Shown here one piece after another: positions 36,593 through 44,510 of a stretch of 64,000 nucleotides of DNA (positions are counted from its first letter, which is position 1; each line of letters begins with the position of its first letter). The stretch comes from Streptomyces sp. NBC_00094. Lineage in GTDB: Bacteria > Actinomycetota > Actinomycetes > Streptomycetales > Streptomycetaceae. Under the pieces are notes generated by a model. The model did no database searches. It saw nothing but the letters and a program-made list of their open reading frames with translations, and had not been told where the DNA came from. The stretch is taken from the NCBI RefSeq assembly GCF_026343125.1, contig NZ_JAPEMB010000001.1:310001-374000 (forward strand). The letters are read 5' to 3'. The position numbers were made by a program, and so were the translations under genes.

Positions 36593-36652
36593 TTCTCCGG
36601 GAGGCGGGAATGGCGAAGCGTCAGTTCGCGTCGACGCGGCCCGGAGGGGTGG

Positions 36653-37174
36653 TTACGACCGGACGTACAGCTCGCGGTCGATCGCCGCGTGTCCGCGGCG
36701 GCCGGCATAGACGAGGTAGACAGCGACCTGAGCGTTCTCGATCCTCCCGGCCGTGCCGGTGTACTGGCGCTGGACACCCACGGTGTGCGTGCCCTTCTTC
36801 ACGTCCCCGGTCTCATCGACGACCAGCACCGCATCGCCGTCGTGCAGATGTTTCAGCACGTACTCGCGCACGTACTCGCGCACGTACTCGCGCACGTCAT
36901 CGCGCACGTCATCGCGCACGGTGTCGGCATCCCACTTAGCCCGGCCGAGCAGGTGCTGCATTCCCTGCGGACTGGCCTGCCCGGCCCACTGGCTCCAGCA
37001 GTTCTTGCGCGGCAGGTCCCACAGCAGCCCCAGCACCAAGTCCCGCACCCGACGCCGGGGTTCAACCCGCGCGAACCGGCCCGCTATCCGGGACATCAGG
37101 ACCTCGAACGCCTCCTGCCAGCGGGCAGGGTCTACGCTGTGACTCGCGGCCACCGCATGATCTTCAGTCTTCAC
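36653..37174 (-). pseudogene. Truncated IS701-type transposase with in-frame repeat expansion
   Basis: 173 codons from GTG at 37174. The N-terminal part is typical of IS701-family transposases: RIAGRFARVEPRRRVRDLVL, ASPQGMQHLLGRAKWDADTV, then VLVVDETGDVKKGTHTVGVQ with the first catalytic Asp and QYTGTAGRIENAQVAVYLVY. It stops after IDRELYVRS, where intact proteins continue for some 200 residues, so the second Asp and the Glu of the DDE triad are gone. Between WDADT and LKHLHDGDA there is an extra run VRDDVRDDVREYVREYVREY, encoded by 12-bp repeats. It is inactive as a transposase. Confidence 0.8.
36856..36915. repeat. Five tandem 12-bp repeats inside the transposase remnant
   Basis: Three copies of gcacgtactcgc followed by two of gcacgtcatcgc, without interruption. 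On the coding strand they read VREY three times and VRDD twice. The reading frame is kept because the unit is four codons. Confidence 0.9.
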
Positions 37175-37308
37175 ACACCGATGACCAACGGTGACCGCGC
37201 CCGTCTTCACCGCCCCTCGGTCACGACGTGCGAAGACGGGGCCGCATCCCTTCCGTGTCCCGCACGGGGCACGCAGCGTTCGCCCGCCGTCTCGTGCCAG
37301 GAGGACAC

Positions 37309-37713
37309 ATGCAACGCGGTGAAGTCTGGTGGGTCGACTTCGATGAGCGACGCCCGGTCGTGCTGCTCTCGGACGAGGAGTCATCCGGGTTTCAGGCGAT
37401 GCAGGTCGTTGCGCCAGCGGGCGTCGACATCAGCGGCCTGGGCGTTGAAGTGACCGTAGGAGCCCCGGAAGGACTGCCCTTCGAAGGCGTGCTGCGGTTC
37501 GCGTTCCCGCGTCCAGGCTTTACTCCGTGCACATGGCTGACCACCGTGGCCCGGGACGACCTGATCGAGCGGGCGGGCGTGTTGTCCTCCGTGAAGCTCA
37601 ACGAGGTCGGAGAAGCCCTCCGTGCCGCTGGACAGAGGAGGGAGTGGACCCCGATGGCGGCTGCCAGGATCAGCGAGATCAAAGATGCCCGCCGTCTCGA
37701 AGGACTTGAGTAG
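37309..37713 (+). CDS. PemK/MazF-family toxin-like protein, no antitoxin visible
   Basis: 134 residues. AGGAGG at 37299-37304 sets the ATG at 37309. MQRGEVWWVDFDERRPVVLL is the opening strand pair of the PemK/MazF endoribonuclease fold, and PCTWLTTVARDDLIERAGVL follows in the place of the RNA-binding loop. Family members cut mRNA, but several actinobacterial relatives stand alone as here: neither flank encodes a small DNA-binding antitoxin. It may be an orphan or have lost activity. Confidence 0.75.
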   Translation: MQRGEVWWVDFDERRPVVLLSDEESSGFQAMQVVAPAGVDISGLGVEVTVGAPEGLPFEGVLRFAFPRPGFTPCTWLTTVARDDLIERAGVLSSVKLNEVGEALRAAGQRREWTPMAAARISEIKDARRLEGLE

Positions 37714-37831
37714 CGGACGCCTGTGCTGCCCAGCTCGATCTCGTCGACGACTGACCGCTGCCCCCTCTCCACTGCACTCCAGCAACAAGATCACGATCTA
37801 CGGCTGGAGTACTAGAACCACGAGAGCTGAG

Positions 37832-37853
37832 GACCTCTCTCTGATCCCAGTCC
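37832..37853 (+). repeat. 22-bp repeat, copy 2 (19 of 22 identical to copy 3)
   Basis: GACCTC-tc-TCTGAT-c-CCAGTCC, in the same orientation as copy 3 at 38812-38833, with three substitutions. The two copies flank the RCC1-like gene as direct repeats. Confidence 0.75.
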
Positions 37854-37906
37854 AAAGTAGGGTGACATCCCGTCTCGCGAACTCGCGCCGAACACAAGGA
37901 GGCGGA

Positions 37907-38758
37907 ATGCTCGCTCACTCGTCGGCGCTGGCGGCCGGAAGGCGTCATTCGGTGGGACGGCGCTGGGATGGAACCGTTCTCGCAGTGGGCAATGCCGCAG
38001 CCGCTGAATGCCGCGTCGAGCGATGGGAAGACGTCGTCGCGGTGGCAGCCGGCAACGTCCATACCGCGACGAACACGGGCAGGTCTCATACGGTGGGACT
38101 CCGGTCGGACGGCACGGTGCTGGCAACGGGGTGGAACGGCGATGGGCAATGTGATGTCGCCGGATGGCGAGGCGTCACGGCCGTGGCCGCTGGATGGCGC
38201 CGCACGCTCGGGCTACTCGCGAATGGCCGCGTGCTAGCAGTCGGCCGGAGTTCGGAAGGACAGTGCGACGTGCAGTCCTGGCGCGAGATGGTCCTCCTCT
38301 CGTGTGGTGACTGGCACTCGGTCGGCGTCCGGTCGGACGGTTCTGCACGGGCCGCAGGGAGCAACCGACGACGGCAGTGTGCCGTTGAAGGGTGGCGTGA
38401 CCTGGCCGCCATTTCGGCCGGGTATCTCCATACCGTCGGCCTCAGAGCCGACGGGCGGGCAGTGGCAACCGGAGACCGGACAACCGGGGCGTGCGAGGTC
38501 GATGAGTGGGAAGACGTGGTGGCGCTCAGCGCGGGCAGCTACCACACCGTCGGGGTCACTGCGTCCGGACGGGTCCTCGCAGCGGGAGACAACAGCCACC
38601 GACAGTGCGAAGTCGGCGATTGGCGCGACATTGTCGCCGTGGCGGCCGGTTCGACGCACACCCTTGGCCTGCGTGCCAACGGCACAGTCGTGACCGCAGG
38701 GAATAATGCCGACAGACAGTGCGAAGTCGATGCCTGGTCCGGAATCCAGCTTCCATAG
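37907..38758 (+). CDS. RCC1-like beta-propeller protein
   Basis: 283 residues. AAGGAGG at 37896-37902 sets the ATG at 37907. About six to seven repeats of roughly 40 residues follow the RCC1 pattern: W..V.AVAAG..HTVGL...G.V.A.G.N...QC.V (for example DIVAVAAGSTHTLGLRANGT). RCC1 propellers are protein-interaction scaffolds. No signal peptide is present, so it should be cytoplasmic, unlike many secreted bacterial RCC1 proteins. It is bounded by direct repeats and sits in the accessory patch. Function unknown. Confidence 0.85.
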   Translation: MLAHSSALAAGRRHSVGRRWDGTVLAVGNAAAAECRVERWEDVVAVAAGNVHTATNTGRSHTVGLRSDGTVLATGWNGDGQCDVAGWRGVTAVAAGWRRTLGLLANGRVLAVGRSSEGQCDVQSWREMVLLSCGDWHSVGVRSDGSARAAGSNRRRQCAVEGWRDLAAISAGYLHTVGLRADGRAVATGDRTTGACEVDEWEDVVALSAGSYHTVGVTASGRVLAAGDNSHRQCEVGDWRDIVAVAAGSTHTLGLRANGTVVTAGNNADRQCEVDAWSGIQLP

Positions 38759-38942
38759 CCCTCAGGACCGCGCTCACGCAATCTGACGTGCCGTCATTCC
38801 CCGGCCTTGAAGACCTCATTCTGATTCCAGTCCTGAAGGCCGCGTATCGAAAGTAGATGTCGAGCGATGAACAATCGGCACGGGCGTCGCCGTGTGTCAT
38901 CGGCGTGCCGTCGTCATTGCGGGTCGTGGGGCAGCCCGGGCT
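38759..38942. other. Gap after RCC1-like gene
   Basis: 184 bases holding repeat copy 3 and otherwise nothing recognisable. Confidence 0.4.
38812..38834 (+). repeat. 22-bp repeat, copy 3
   Basis: GACCTCATTCTGATTCCAGTCC plus T. The last 20 bases are the exact reverse complement of copy 1 (36573-36592). It also lies inside a larger dyad (CGGCCTT ... AAGGCCG), which could fold into a cruciform. Confidence 0.8.
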
Positions 38943-39902
38943 TCAGCCCAGGTGGCCTTGGAGACCTGCTTTGAGTCCGGCCTGGAAGCGGGTGCGGGCG
39001 TCGAGGCTGTCCATGATGCGGCGCATGTGGCGTTCGATGGTGCGCTGGTTGAGGTTGGTCTTGCGGGCGATCACCTGGTCGGTACAGCCGGCTGCGGCGT
39101 AGCCGAGGAGGAGACGGTCGAAGTCGCTGAGCCGCTCCCCGCTGCCCGGCCGACTGCCGGGCCGGGGCCAGAGGGGAGTGGCTTTCTCCCAAAGGGCCTC
39201 GAACAGGGCGATGAGTCCGTCGAGCAGCGGCGAGGGCTGGAGGACGACGGTGTGCCGTTCGGGTGAGAGCACGACGGGGACGAGGGCGCTGCTGCCGTCG
39301 ACGATGAGTGCCTTGAGGGGGACGCCGGCCAGGACGCGGGCCTGTTCGCCGTGGTCGGCGAGAGCCCGGGCGAGTTCCATCTGGTGCGGTTCGGCGAGGG
39401 ATTCTCGGTCGTAGAGGGTGCGGTAGGCCACGCCCTGCGACATGCGTTCCCGTTGCAGCTCGGCCTGGCGGGCCACGCCTTCGGCGACGTAGGGGGGCCT
39501 GTCCAGCGTCAGGACTTCGAGGCGGGCGGTGCGCTGGGTCTGCAGGAACCGTTGCACGTTCGCCTCGGCGCCCTGGACGACCTGCACGGTGGGCTCGGCG
39601 GCCTTCCCCTCCTCCCAGAGCTCGGCGAAGGCCCCCGCGGCGAGCCGGGCCTTCTCCAGTTCCTGCTGGCGGTGGGTGGTGAGGACGTCGATGGCGAGCG
39701 CAGGCGGGGTGGGGCGGTAGCGGACAGGGCGGCTGGGCGTCCGCGCGACCAGCCCCGCGTCCTCCAGGACGCGCAGTTGCCGGCGCAGCCTGGCCGGGGC
39801 GGCGCCGCTTTCGGCGAGTTCTGACAAGGCGCGGCCGGGGCGCGCCAACAGTTCGCGATAGAGGTTCTCGGTGTCCTTGTCGATGCCGAACGGTTCGAGC
39901 AT
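38943..39902 (-). CDS. Regulator with TrmB-like N-terminus and LuxR-type HTH
   Basis: 319 residues. The N-terminal winged helix (LYRELLARPGRALSELAESG, QLRVLEDAGLVARTPSRPVR) resembles TrmB-type sugar or stress regulators. The middle (about 95-245) matches the PLD-like effector domain of such proteins. The C-terminus is a LuxR-type HTH (DRLLLGYAAAGCTDQVIARK, NQRTIERHMRRI). It is divergent from the subtilase gene, and the gap holds a perfect 11-bp dyad. Control of the protease gene is likely. This TrmB-LuxR combination is common in Streptomyces near peptidase genes. Confidence 0.85.
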   Translation of the reverse strand: MLEPFGIDKDTENLYRELLARPGRALSELAESGAAPARLRRQLRVLEDAGLVARTPSRPVRYRPTPPALAIDVLTTHRQQELEKARLAAGAFAELWEEGKAAEPTVQVVQGAEANVQRFLQTQRTARLEVLTLDRPPYVAEGVARQAELQRERMSQGVAYRTLYDRESLAEPHQMELARALADHGEQARVLAGVPLKALIVDGSSALVPVVLSPERHTVVLQPSPLLDGLIALFEALWEKATPLWPRPGSRPGSGERLSDFDRLLLGYAAAGCTDQVIARKTNLNQRTIERHMRRIMDSLDARTRFQAGLKAGLQGHLG

Positions 39903-39944
39903 GCGCTGCTTCCTCCTGGTGTCGGATTCCCGGCAGTGACGGTA

Positions 39945-39955
39945 AACCGGCGGTT
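39945..39955. promoter_or_regulatory. Dyad AACCG-G-CGGTT between regulator and subtilase
   Basis: A perfect 5-bp dyad with a one-base centre, midway in the 116-base divergent gap. It is a candidate site for the regulator encoded on the left. Confidence 0.4.
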
Positions 39956-40018
39956 CATTTCGCGCCAGAGCCCCTAGATTCTGCGTCGTTCCACCAACCC
40001 CCCTTCATCGGAGGACAG

Positions 40019-41818
40019 ATGAGACGCGCCGCCCTTGTCGCCGGCATGGCCATGGCGATAGCCGGCCTTGGAGCAACCGCTCCGGTCAACGCCCAGCAGG
40101 CTCACCCCGCCCCGCCGACCGCCGACTACGTCGTGGTCCTCAAGGATGGTTCGAAGGCCGATCCCGCGGCACTCGCCCGCGGCCTGGGTCAGGGGTCCGA
40201 TGCGGGAGCCGTGTACCGGTCGGCGCTGCGCGGCTTCTCCGCCGAGCTGACTCAGCGGGATCTCGCCGCGCTGCGCGCCCACCCCGACGTCGCCTACGTG
40301 CAGGCCGAGGGCCGGGCTCACATGGACGCCCAGGAAGTCCCCAACGGTGTCCGCCGGACCTTCACCGCAGGGAACCCGGGCCTGAAGGCCGGTGATGGCG
40401 TCGATCAACGCGTCGACGTCGATGTCGCGATCCTGGACTCCGGTACCGACGCCGGCCACCCTGACCTGAACGTGGCTCGCCGCGTCAGCTGCATGGGCGA
40501 CAACGGCTGCAAGGAGAACGCGGGCTACGACGACAACGGCCACGGCAGCAATGTCGGAGGCATCGTCGGCGGCCTGGACAACGGCATCGGCTACGTCGGT
40601 GTCGCCCCCGGCGCCCGCCTGTGGTCGGTGAAGGTCCTCGACAAGGAAGGCAGCGGCAGCACCTCCGAGATCGTCGCCGGCATCGACTACGTCACCGCCC
40701 ACGCCGACGAGATCGAGGTCGCCAACCTCAGCCTCGGCTTCGACGGCGAGGAGCCCGCCGTCCGTGAGGCCGTCAACCGGGCCATCGCCAAGGGTGTCGT
40801 CGTCGTGGTCTCCGCCGGCAACGACCATCGCGACGTCTCCGCCCAGTCCCCGGCCAACATCCCCGACGCCATCACCGTCTCCGCCCTGTCCGACGCGGAC
40901 GGCAAGGCCGGCGGCCTCGGCAGCTTCGCCTGGTGCAACGCCAAGAACACCAACAAGGACGACACCCTCAGCAACTTCAGCAACTTCGGCGCCGGAGTCG
41001 ACATCACCGCCCCCGGCGACTGCATACGCTCCGCCTTCAAGAGCGGCGGATACTCCAACTACAGCGGCACCTCCCAGGCCGCCCCGCACGTCGCGGGCGC
41101 CGCCGCTTGGCTCGCCCTCGGCAACACCAAGCCCCGCGACCGCGCCGGCGTCATCGCCCTGCGCGACAAGCTCGTAGGTGCCGGCAACCTCGACTGGACC
41201 GACAACTCCGGCGACGGATCCAAGGAACGACTCCTCGACCTCCACGACACCGCCCTGTTCACCGGCGGCGCCAACGGTGGCACCGCCGCCAGCTTCGCCC
41301 CCTCCTGCAACGGCTCCACCAAGACCTGCACCTTCGACGCGAGCGCGTCCAGCGGCAGTTCCCTCACCTACGCCTGGGACTTCGGCGACGGCACCACCGG
41401 CACGGGCCGTACCCCGAGCCACACCTACGGCGCCTACGGCCAGTACACGGTGAAGCTCACCGTCACCGACGGCTCCGGCCGCACCGGCTCCAACCACACC
41501 ACCGTCCGCGTCACCGACCCCGCCCAGAACGACAAGCCGGACGCCGACTTCCAGGGATTCTGCACCGTCGGCGGCAGCTGCTACGCCGACGGCTCCGACT
41601 CCTTCGACCCCGACGGCCTCATCACCTCGTACGCCTGGAACTTCGGCGACGGAACCGCGGTCGTCACAGGCGAGAAGCCCCACCACACCTACCCCGACAA
41701 GACCGCGAACTACACCGCGACCCTGACCGTCACCGACGACAAAGGCGCCACCAACTCCGAGAGCCACACCGTGTCCTGCACCAAGGGCCCCTGGTACACC
41801 ATCTGTGAGCTGAACTGA
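40019..41818 (+). CDS. Secreted subtilisin-like serine protease with two PKD domains
   Basis: 599 residues. GGAGG at 40010-40014 precedes the ATG. Signal peptide (AALVAGMAMAIAGLGATAPVNA), then an inhibitor_I9 prodomain (YVVVLKDGSKADPAALARGL, about 36-100). The catalytic triad is Asp140 (VAILDSGTD), His175 (DNGHGSNVGG, slightly unusual for GHGTHVAG) and Ser352 (YSGTSQAAPHVAG). Two PKD domains follow (about 420-495 and 505-590), each with YAWDFGDGT or YAWNFGDGT. PKD domains help proteases bind collagen or other insoluble protein. Divergent regulator on the left. Confidence 0.93.
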   Translation: MRRAALVAGMAMAIAGLGATAPVNAQQAHPAPPTADYVVVLKDGSKADPAALARGLGQGSDAGAVYRSALRGFSAELTQRDLAALRAHPDVAYVQAEGRAHMDAQEVPNGVRRTFTAGNPGLKAGDGVDQRVDVDVAILDSGTDAGHPDLNVARRVSCMGDNGCKENAGYDDNGHGSNVGGIVGGLDNGIGYVGVAPGARLWSVKVLDKEGSGSTSEIVAGIDYVTAHADEIEVANLSLGFDGEEPAVREAVNRAIAKGVVVVVSAGNDHRDVSAQSPANIPDAITVSALSDADGKAGGLGSFAWCNAKNTNKDDTLSNFSNFGAGVDITAPGDCIRSAFKSGGYSNYSGTSQAAPHVAGAAAWLALGNTKPRDRAGVIALRDKLVGAGNLDWTDNSGDGSKERLLDLHDTALFTGGANGGTAASFAPSCNGSTKTCTFDASASSGSSLTYAWDFGDGTTGTGRTPSHTYGAYGQYTVKLTVTDGSGRTGSNHTTVRVTDPAQNDKPDADFQGFCTVGGSCYADGSDSFDPDGLITSYAWNFGDGTAVVTGEKPHHTYPDKTANYTATLTVTDDKGATNSESHTVSCTKGPWYTICELN

Positions 41819-42194
41819 CGTCCCCTTCTGAGCCGGCTCCCGCGGCCGATCGCGTGACGGCACCGCCGCAGTCGATCACGCGGTCGCCCACCTGAATACA
41901 GGCCCGGCCCGGGCCGCGTCCCCCTACGCGTTCCGGCCGGGCCCCAGGTGTTCCACCAGCCACGGGGAAGCGCGCCGGATCGTCGTCATCAGCACCGGTG
42001 GCACGATCGCCAGTCGCCGGCAGGGCGCCGGGGACGCGGCCGACGACCCTGCCGCTCCCGGCCGCCGCGTACAGGCGGGGCCCGGCCCCACCGATCCCGC
42101 CCCGCAGATTCCGGCCGCCCCTCACCAACCCACTCCGGCGACACACCGCAACGCGCACGCCCCCGGCGCGCCACTCACCCGAAGGACCGTACTG
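41819..42194. other. Region before aspartase-like gene with asparaginase relic
   Basis: 376 bases. The first part has a moderate hairpin (CGCGTGA near 41853 with TCACGCG near 41877). From about 41976 the frame of the aspartase gene is open upstream of its ATG and reads RRIVVISTGGTIASRRQGAG, the N-terminal threonine loop of L-asparaginase, with no start codon in frame before it. Confidence 0.6.
41976..42194 (+). pseudogene. N-terminal relic of L-asparaginase, in frame with the lyase gene
   Basis: RIVVISTGGTIASR is the conserved first strand and Thr loop of bacterial asparaginases. After about 20 residues the match ends in a Pro/Ala-rich stretch that runs without a stop into the next gene. The rest of the asparaginase (about 300 residues) is missing. 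Asparaginase and aspartase genes are natural neighbours, so a deletion within an ansA-aspA operon is the simple explanation. Confidence 0.55.
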
Positions 42195-43391
42195 ATGGCT
42201 CCCGCACCCGCCTCCCGCCGTGCTCCTGTCCGTCGCGAGCACGACCTGCTCGGCGACCGGGACGTCCCCGCCGACGCCTACTGGGGCGCCCACACCCTGC
42301 GCGCCACCGAGAACTTCGCCATCACCGGCACCCCGATCTCCGTCTACCCGTTGCTGATCGACGCGTTCGCCGCCGTCAAGGGGGCCGCCGCCCGCGCCAA
42401 CGAAGAGCTCGGCATGCTGCCTGCCGACAAGGCCGGCGCCATAGCCGCTGCCTGCCAGGAGATCCGTACAGGCCACCTCCACGACCAGTTCGTCGTCGAC
42501 GTCGTCCAGGGCGGTGCCGGCACCTCCACCAACATGAACGCCAACGAGGTCGTCGCCAACCGCGCCCTGGAGCTCCTCGGCCACGCCAAGGGCGACTACG
42601 ACCGTCTCCACCCCCACGAGGACGTCAACCTCGGCCAGTCCACCAACGACGTCTACCCCACCGCCGTCCGCATCGCGACGATCGGCGCCGCCCGCGAACT
42701 CCTCCTTGCCATGGCCCTGCTCCAGGACGCCTTCGCCGATCTGATCGAGGCCACCCAGGACTGCGGCGCCTTCGTCCAGCTCTCCGGAGTCCTCAAGCGC
42801 ATCGCGGTCAAGCTCTCCAAGACCTGCAACGACCTGCGGCTACTCTCCTCCGGACCGCGCGTCGGCCTGGGCGAGATCAACCTGCCGCCGGTCCAGGCCG
42901 GTTCCAGCATCATGCCCGGCAAGGTCAACCCGGTGATCCCCGAAGTCGTCAACCAGGTCGCCTTCGAAGTCATCGGCAACGACATCACCATCACCATGGC
43001 CGCAGAGGCCGGACAGCTCCAGCTCAACGCCTTCGAACCGGTCGTCTTCCACGCCCTCTCCAAGAGCCTCCTCTCCCTGCGCGCCGCCTGCCTGGCCCTC
43101 GCCGACCGCTGCGTCAGCGGCATCACCGCCAACACCGAGGCGCTCCGGGCGGCCGTCGAGAACTCCATCGGCCTGGCCACCGCGCTCAACCCCCACCTCG
43201 GATACACGGTCGCCACGGCCATCGCCCAGGAGGCACTCGCCACCGGACGAGGGGTCGTCGAGCTCACCCTGGAGAAGGGCCTTCTGCCCGCAAGCCGGCT
43301 CGCCGAACTCCTCACTCCCCAGCACCTCACAGGCGCCCCGGACCCCGCTTGGCCGGCCGGCCTGGCTCGCGGCACTGCGCCACGTCCGTGA
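42195..43391 (+). CDS. aspA: Aspartate ammonia-lyase (aspartase/fumarase family) with internal deletion
   Basis: 398 residues, whereas E. coli aspartase is 478. The N-terminal part (HDLLGDRDVPADAYWGAHTL, GGAGTSTNMNANEVVANRAL, NLGQSTNDVYPTAVRIA) and the C-terminal part (DLIEATQDCGAFVQLSGVLK, AGSSIMPGKVNPVIPEVVNQ, ITANTEAL) align well. Between LLQDAFA and DLIEATQD about 90 residues are absent, including the GRTxLQDA and ATAIGTGLN active-site segments. The signature SS loop survives. The frame is kept. Loss of these segments should abolish normal aspartase catalysis. It follows an asparaginase relic, suggesting decay of an asparagine-to-fumarate operon. Confidence 0.8.
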   Translation: MAPAPASRRAPVRREHDLLGDRDVPADAYWGAHTLRATENFAITGTPISVYPLLIDAFAAVKGAAARANEELGMLPADKAGAIAAACQEIRTGHLHDQFVVDVVQGGAGTSTNMNANEVVANRALELLGHAKGDYDRLHPHEDVNLGQSTNDVYPTAVRIATIGAARELLLAMALLQDAFADLIEATQDCGAFVQLSGVLKRIAVKLSKTCNDLRLLSSGPRVGLGEINLPPVQAGSSIMPGKVNPVIPEVVNQVAFEVIGNDITITMAAEAGQLQLNAFEPVVFHALSKSLLSLRAACLALADRCVSGITANTEALRAAVENSIGLATALNPHLGYTVATAIAQEALATGRGVVELTLEKGLLPASRLAELLTPQHLTGAPDPAWPAGLARGTAPRP

Positions 43392-43472
43392 CCGCTCCAC
43401 TGCCGACCTGAACACTGCTGCCGCCGGCGCCTCAACGGATCAGCCGACCGTCGCCATGTCCGAAACAGGGCC

Positions 43473-44429
43473 CTATCCCGGAGCGGCCGTTCGGACGGCG
43501 CCGGTGCGGTGGTGGCTGGGGCGGGTGCCGTACACGCGTTTGAAGGCGACGCTGAGTCCGAAGGCGCTCTGGTAGCCGACCTGGCGGGCGATCGACTCCA
43601 CGGTGGACTCGGTACGGGCCAGCAGGTCGGCCGCCAGGGCCAGGCGCCAGCCGGTGAGGTAGGCCATGGGCGGTTCGCCGACCAGGTCGGTGAAGCGGCG
43701 GGCGAGGGTGGCGCGGGAGACGCCGGTCTCCTCGGCGAGGGCCGTCACGGTCCACGGGCGTGCCGGTCGGTCGTGGATCAGGCGCAGGGCCCTGCCCGCC
43801 ACCGGGTCGCCGAGCGCTCGGTACCACGCGGGCGGATCGGCCTCCGGGCGGGAGAACCACTCGCGCAGCGTGGAGAGCAGCAGCAGGTCGAGGAGCCGGT
43901 CGAGGACGGCCTGTTGTCCCGGGTCGTCCCGGCCGATCTCCAGGTCGGTGAGGTCCAGGATCGGGCCGAGTCTGCCGTCGTGGCGGACCACGAGCACCCG
44001 GGGCAGCCCGCCGAGGAGCCGTTCGGAGACCCGGCCGTCGACCTGGTAGCTGCCGGTGAGCAGCACGGTCGAGCCGTCCGGACCGTTCCCGCAGGTGCGG
44101 AGGCCGAGGATGATGTCGTCGCCGACGCATTCGCCGTCGGCCGTGGTGCACCGGTCGGGGTGTACGACGTAGAACGGCGGCGTTCCCGCGCGGGCGTCGT
44201 CGGCCACCGAGAAGGGCCCCGGACCCGACACGATGGCGACGTCACCACGGCCCAGCGAGACGGGCGCGGCATCGCCGGGGACGACCCAGCCCGTACCGCG
44301 CAGCATCGTGACGACGGAGAGCGGTGTCCCGGCGGCGAACCGGACCGACCAGGGCGGCTTCACGATGTTGCGGCTGAACAGGGCGCCGTCGGACCGGACT
44401 TCGTACAGCAGACTTGCCAGCGGATCCAC
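43473..44429 (-). CDS. AraC-family regulator (cupin_6 N-terminus)
   Basis: 318 residues from GTG at 44429. The N-terminal ligand domain (VDPLASLLYEVRSDGALFSR, GDVAIVSGPGPFSVADDA) is the cupin_6 type. The C-terminal pair of HTHs is standard (WTVTALAEETGVSRATLARR and ARQVGYQSAFGLSVAFKRVYG). It is divergent from the NmrA-like gene, a very common Streptomyces pairing, and probably controls it. Confidence 0.92.
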   Translation of the reverse strand: MDPLASLLYEVRSDGALFSRNIVKPPWSVRFAAGTPLSVVTMLRGTGWVVPGDAAPVSLGRGDVAIVSGPGPFSVADDARAGTPPFYVVHPDRCTTADGECVGDDIILGLRTCGNGPDGSTVLLTGSYQVDGRVSERLLGGLPRVLVVRHDGRLGPILDLTDLEIGRDDPGQQAVLDRLLDLLLLSTLREWFSRPEADPPAWYRALGDPVAGRALRLIHDRPARPWTVTALAEETGVSRATLARRFTDLVGEPPMAYLTGWRLALAADLLARTESTVESIARQVGYQSAFGLSVAFKRVYGTRPSHHRTGAVRTAAPG

Positions 44430-44510
44430 GGCGCGAGTCTAGACGCTGAGACATGGAAATGAGCGCATACGCCATTCCGCCACTCAGGGGCGGTCCGTTT
44501 GACTGATCAC

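Noticed and set aside
36856..36915. Short regular repeats considered as a CRISPR array.
   Set aside because: The 12-bp units are directly adjacent without spacers and lie inside a transposase reading frame.
38782..38798. TCTGACGTGCCGTCATT resembles the shared operator.
   Set aside because: Only the left arm matches; the right arm is GTCATT rather than GTCAGA, the flanks differ and no promoter follows.
38801..38841. CGGCCTT...AAGGCCG dyad around repeat copy 3 considered as an attC-type recombination site.
   Set aside because: The other repeat copies lack these outer arms, and no integron integrase is in the window.
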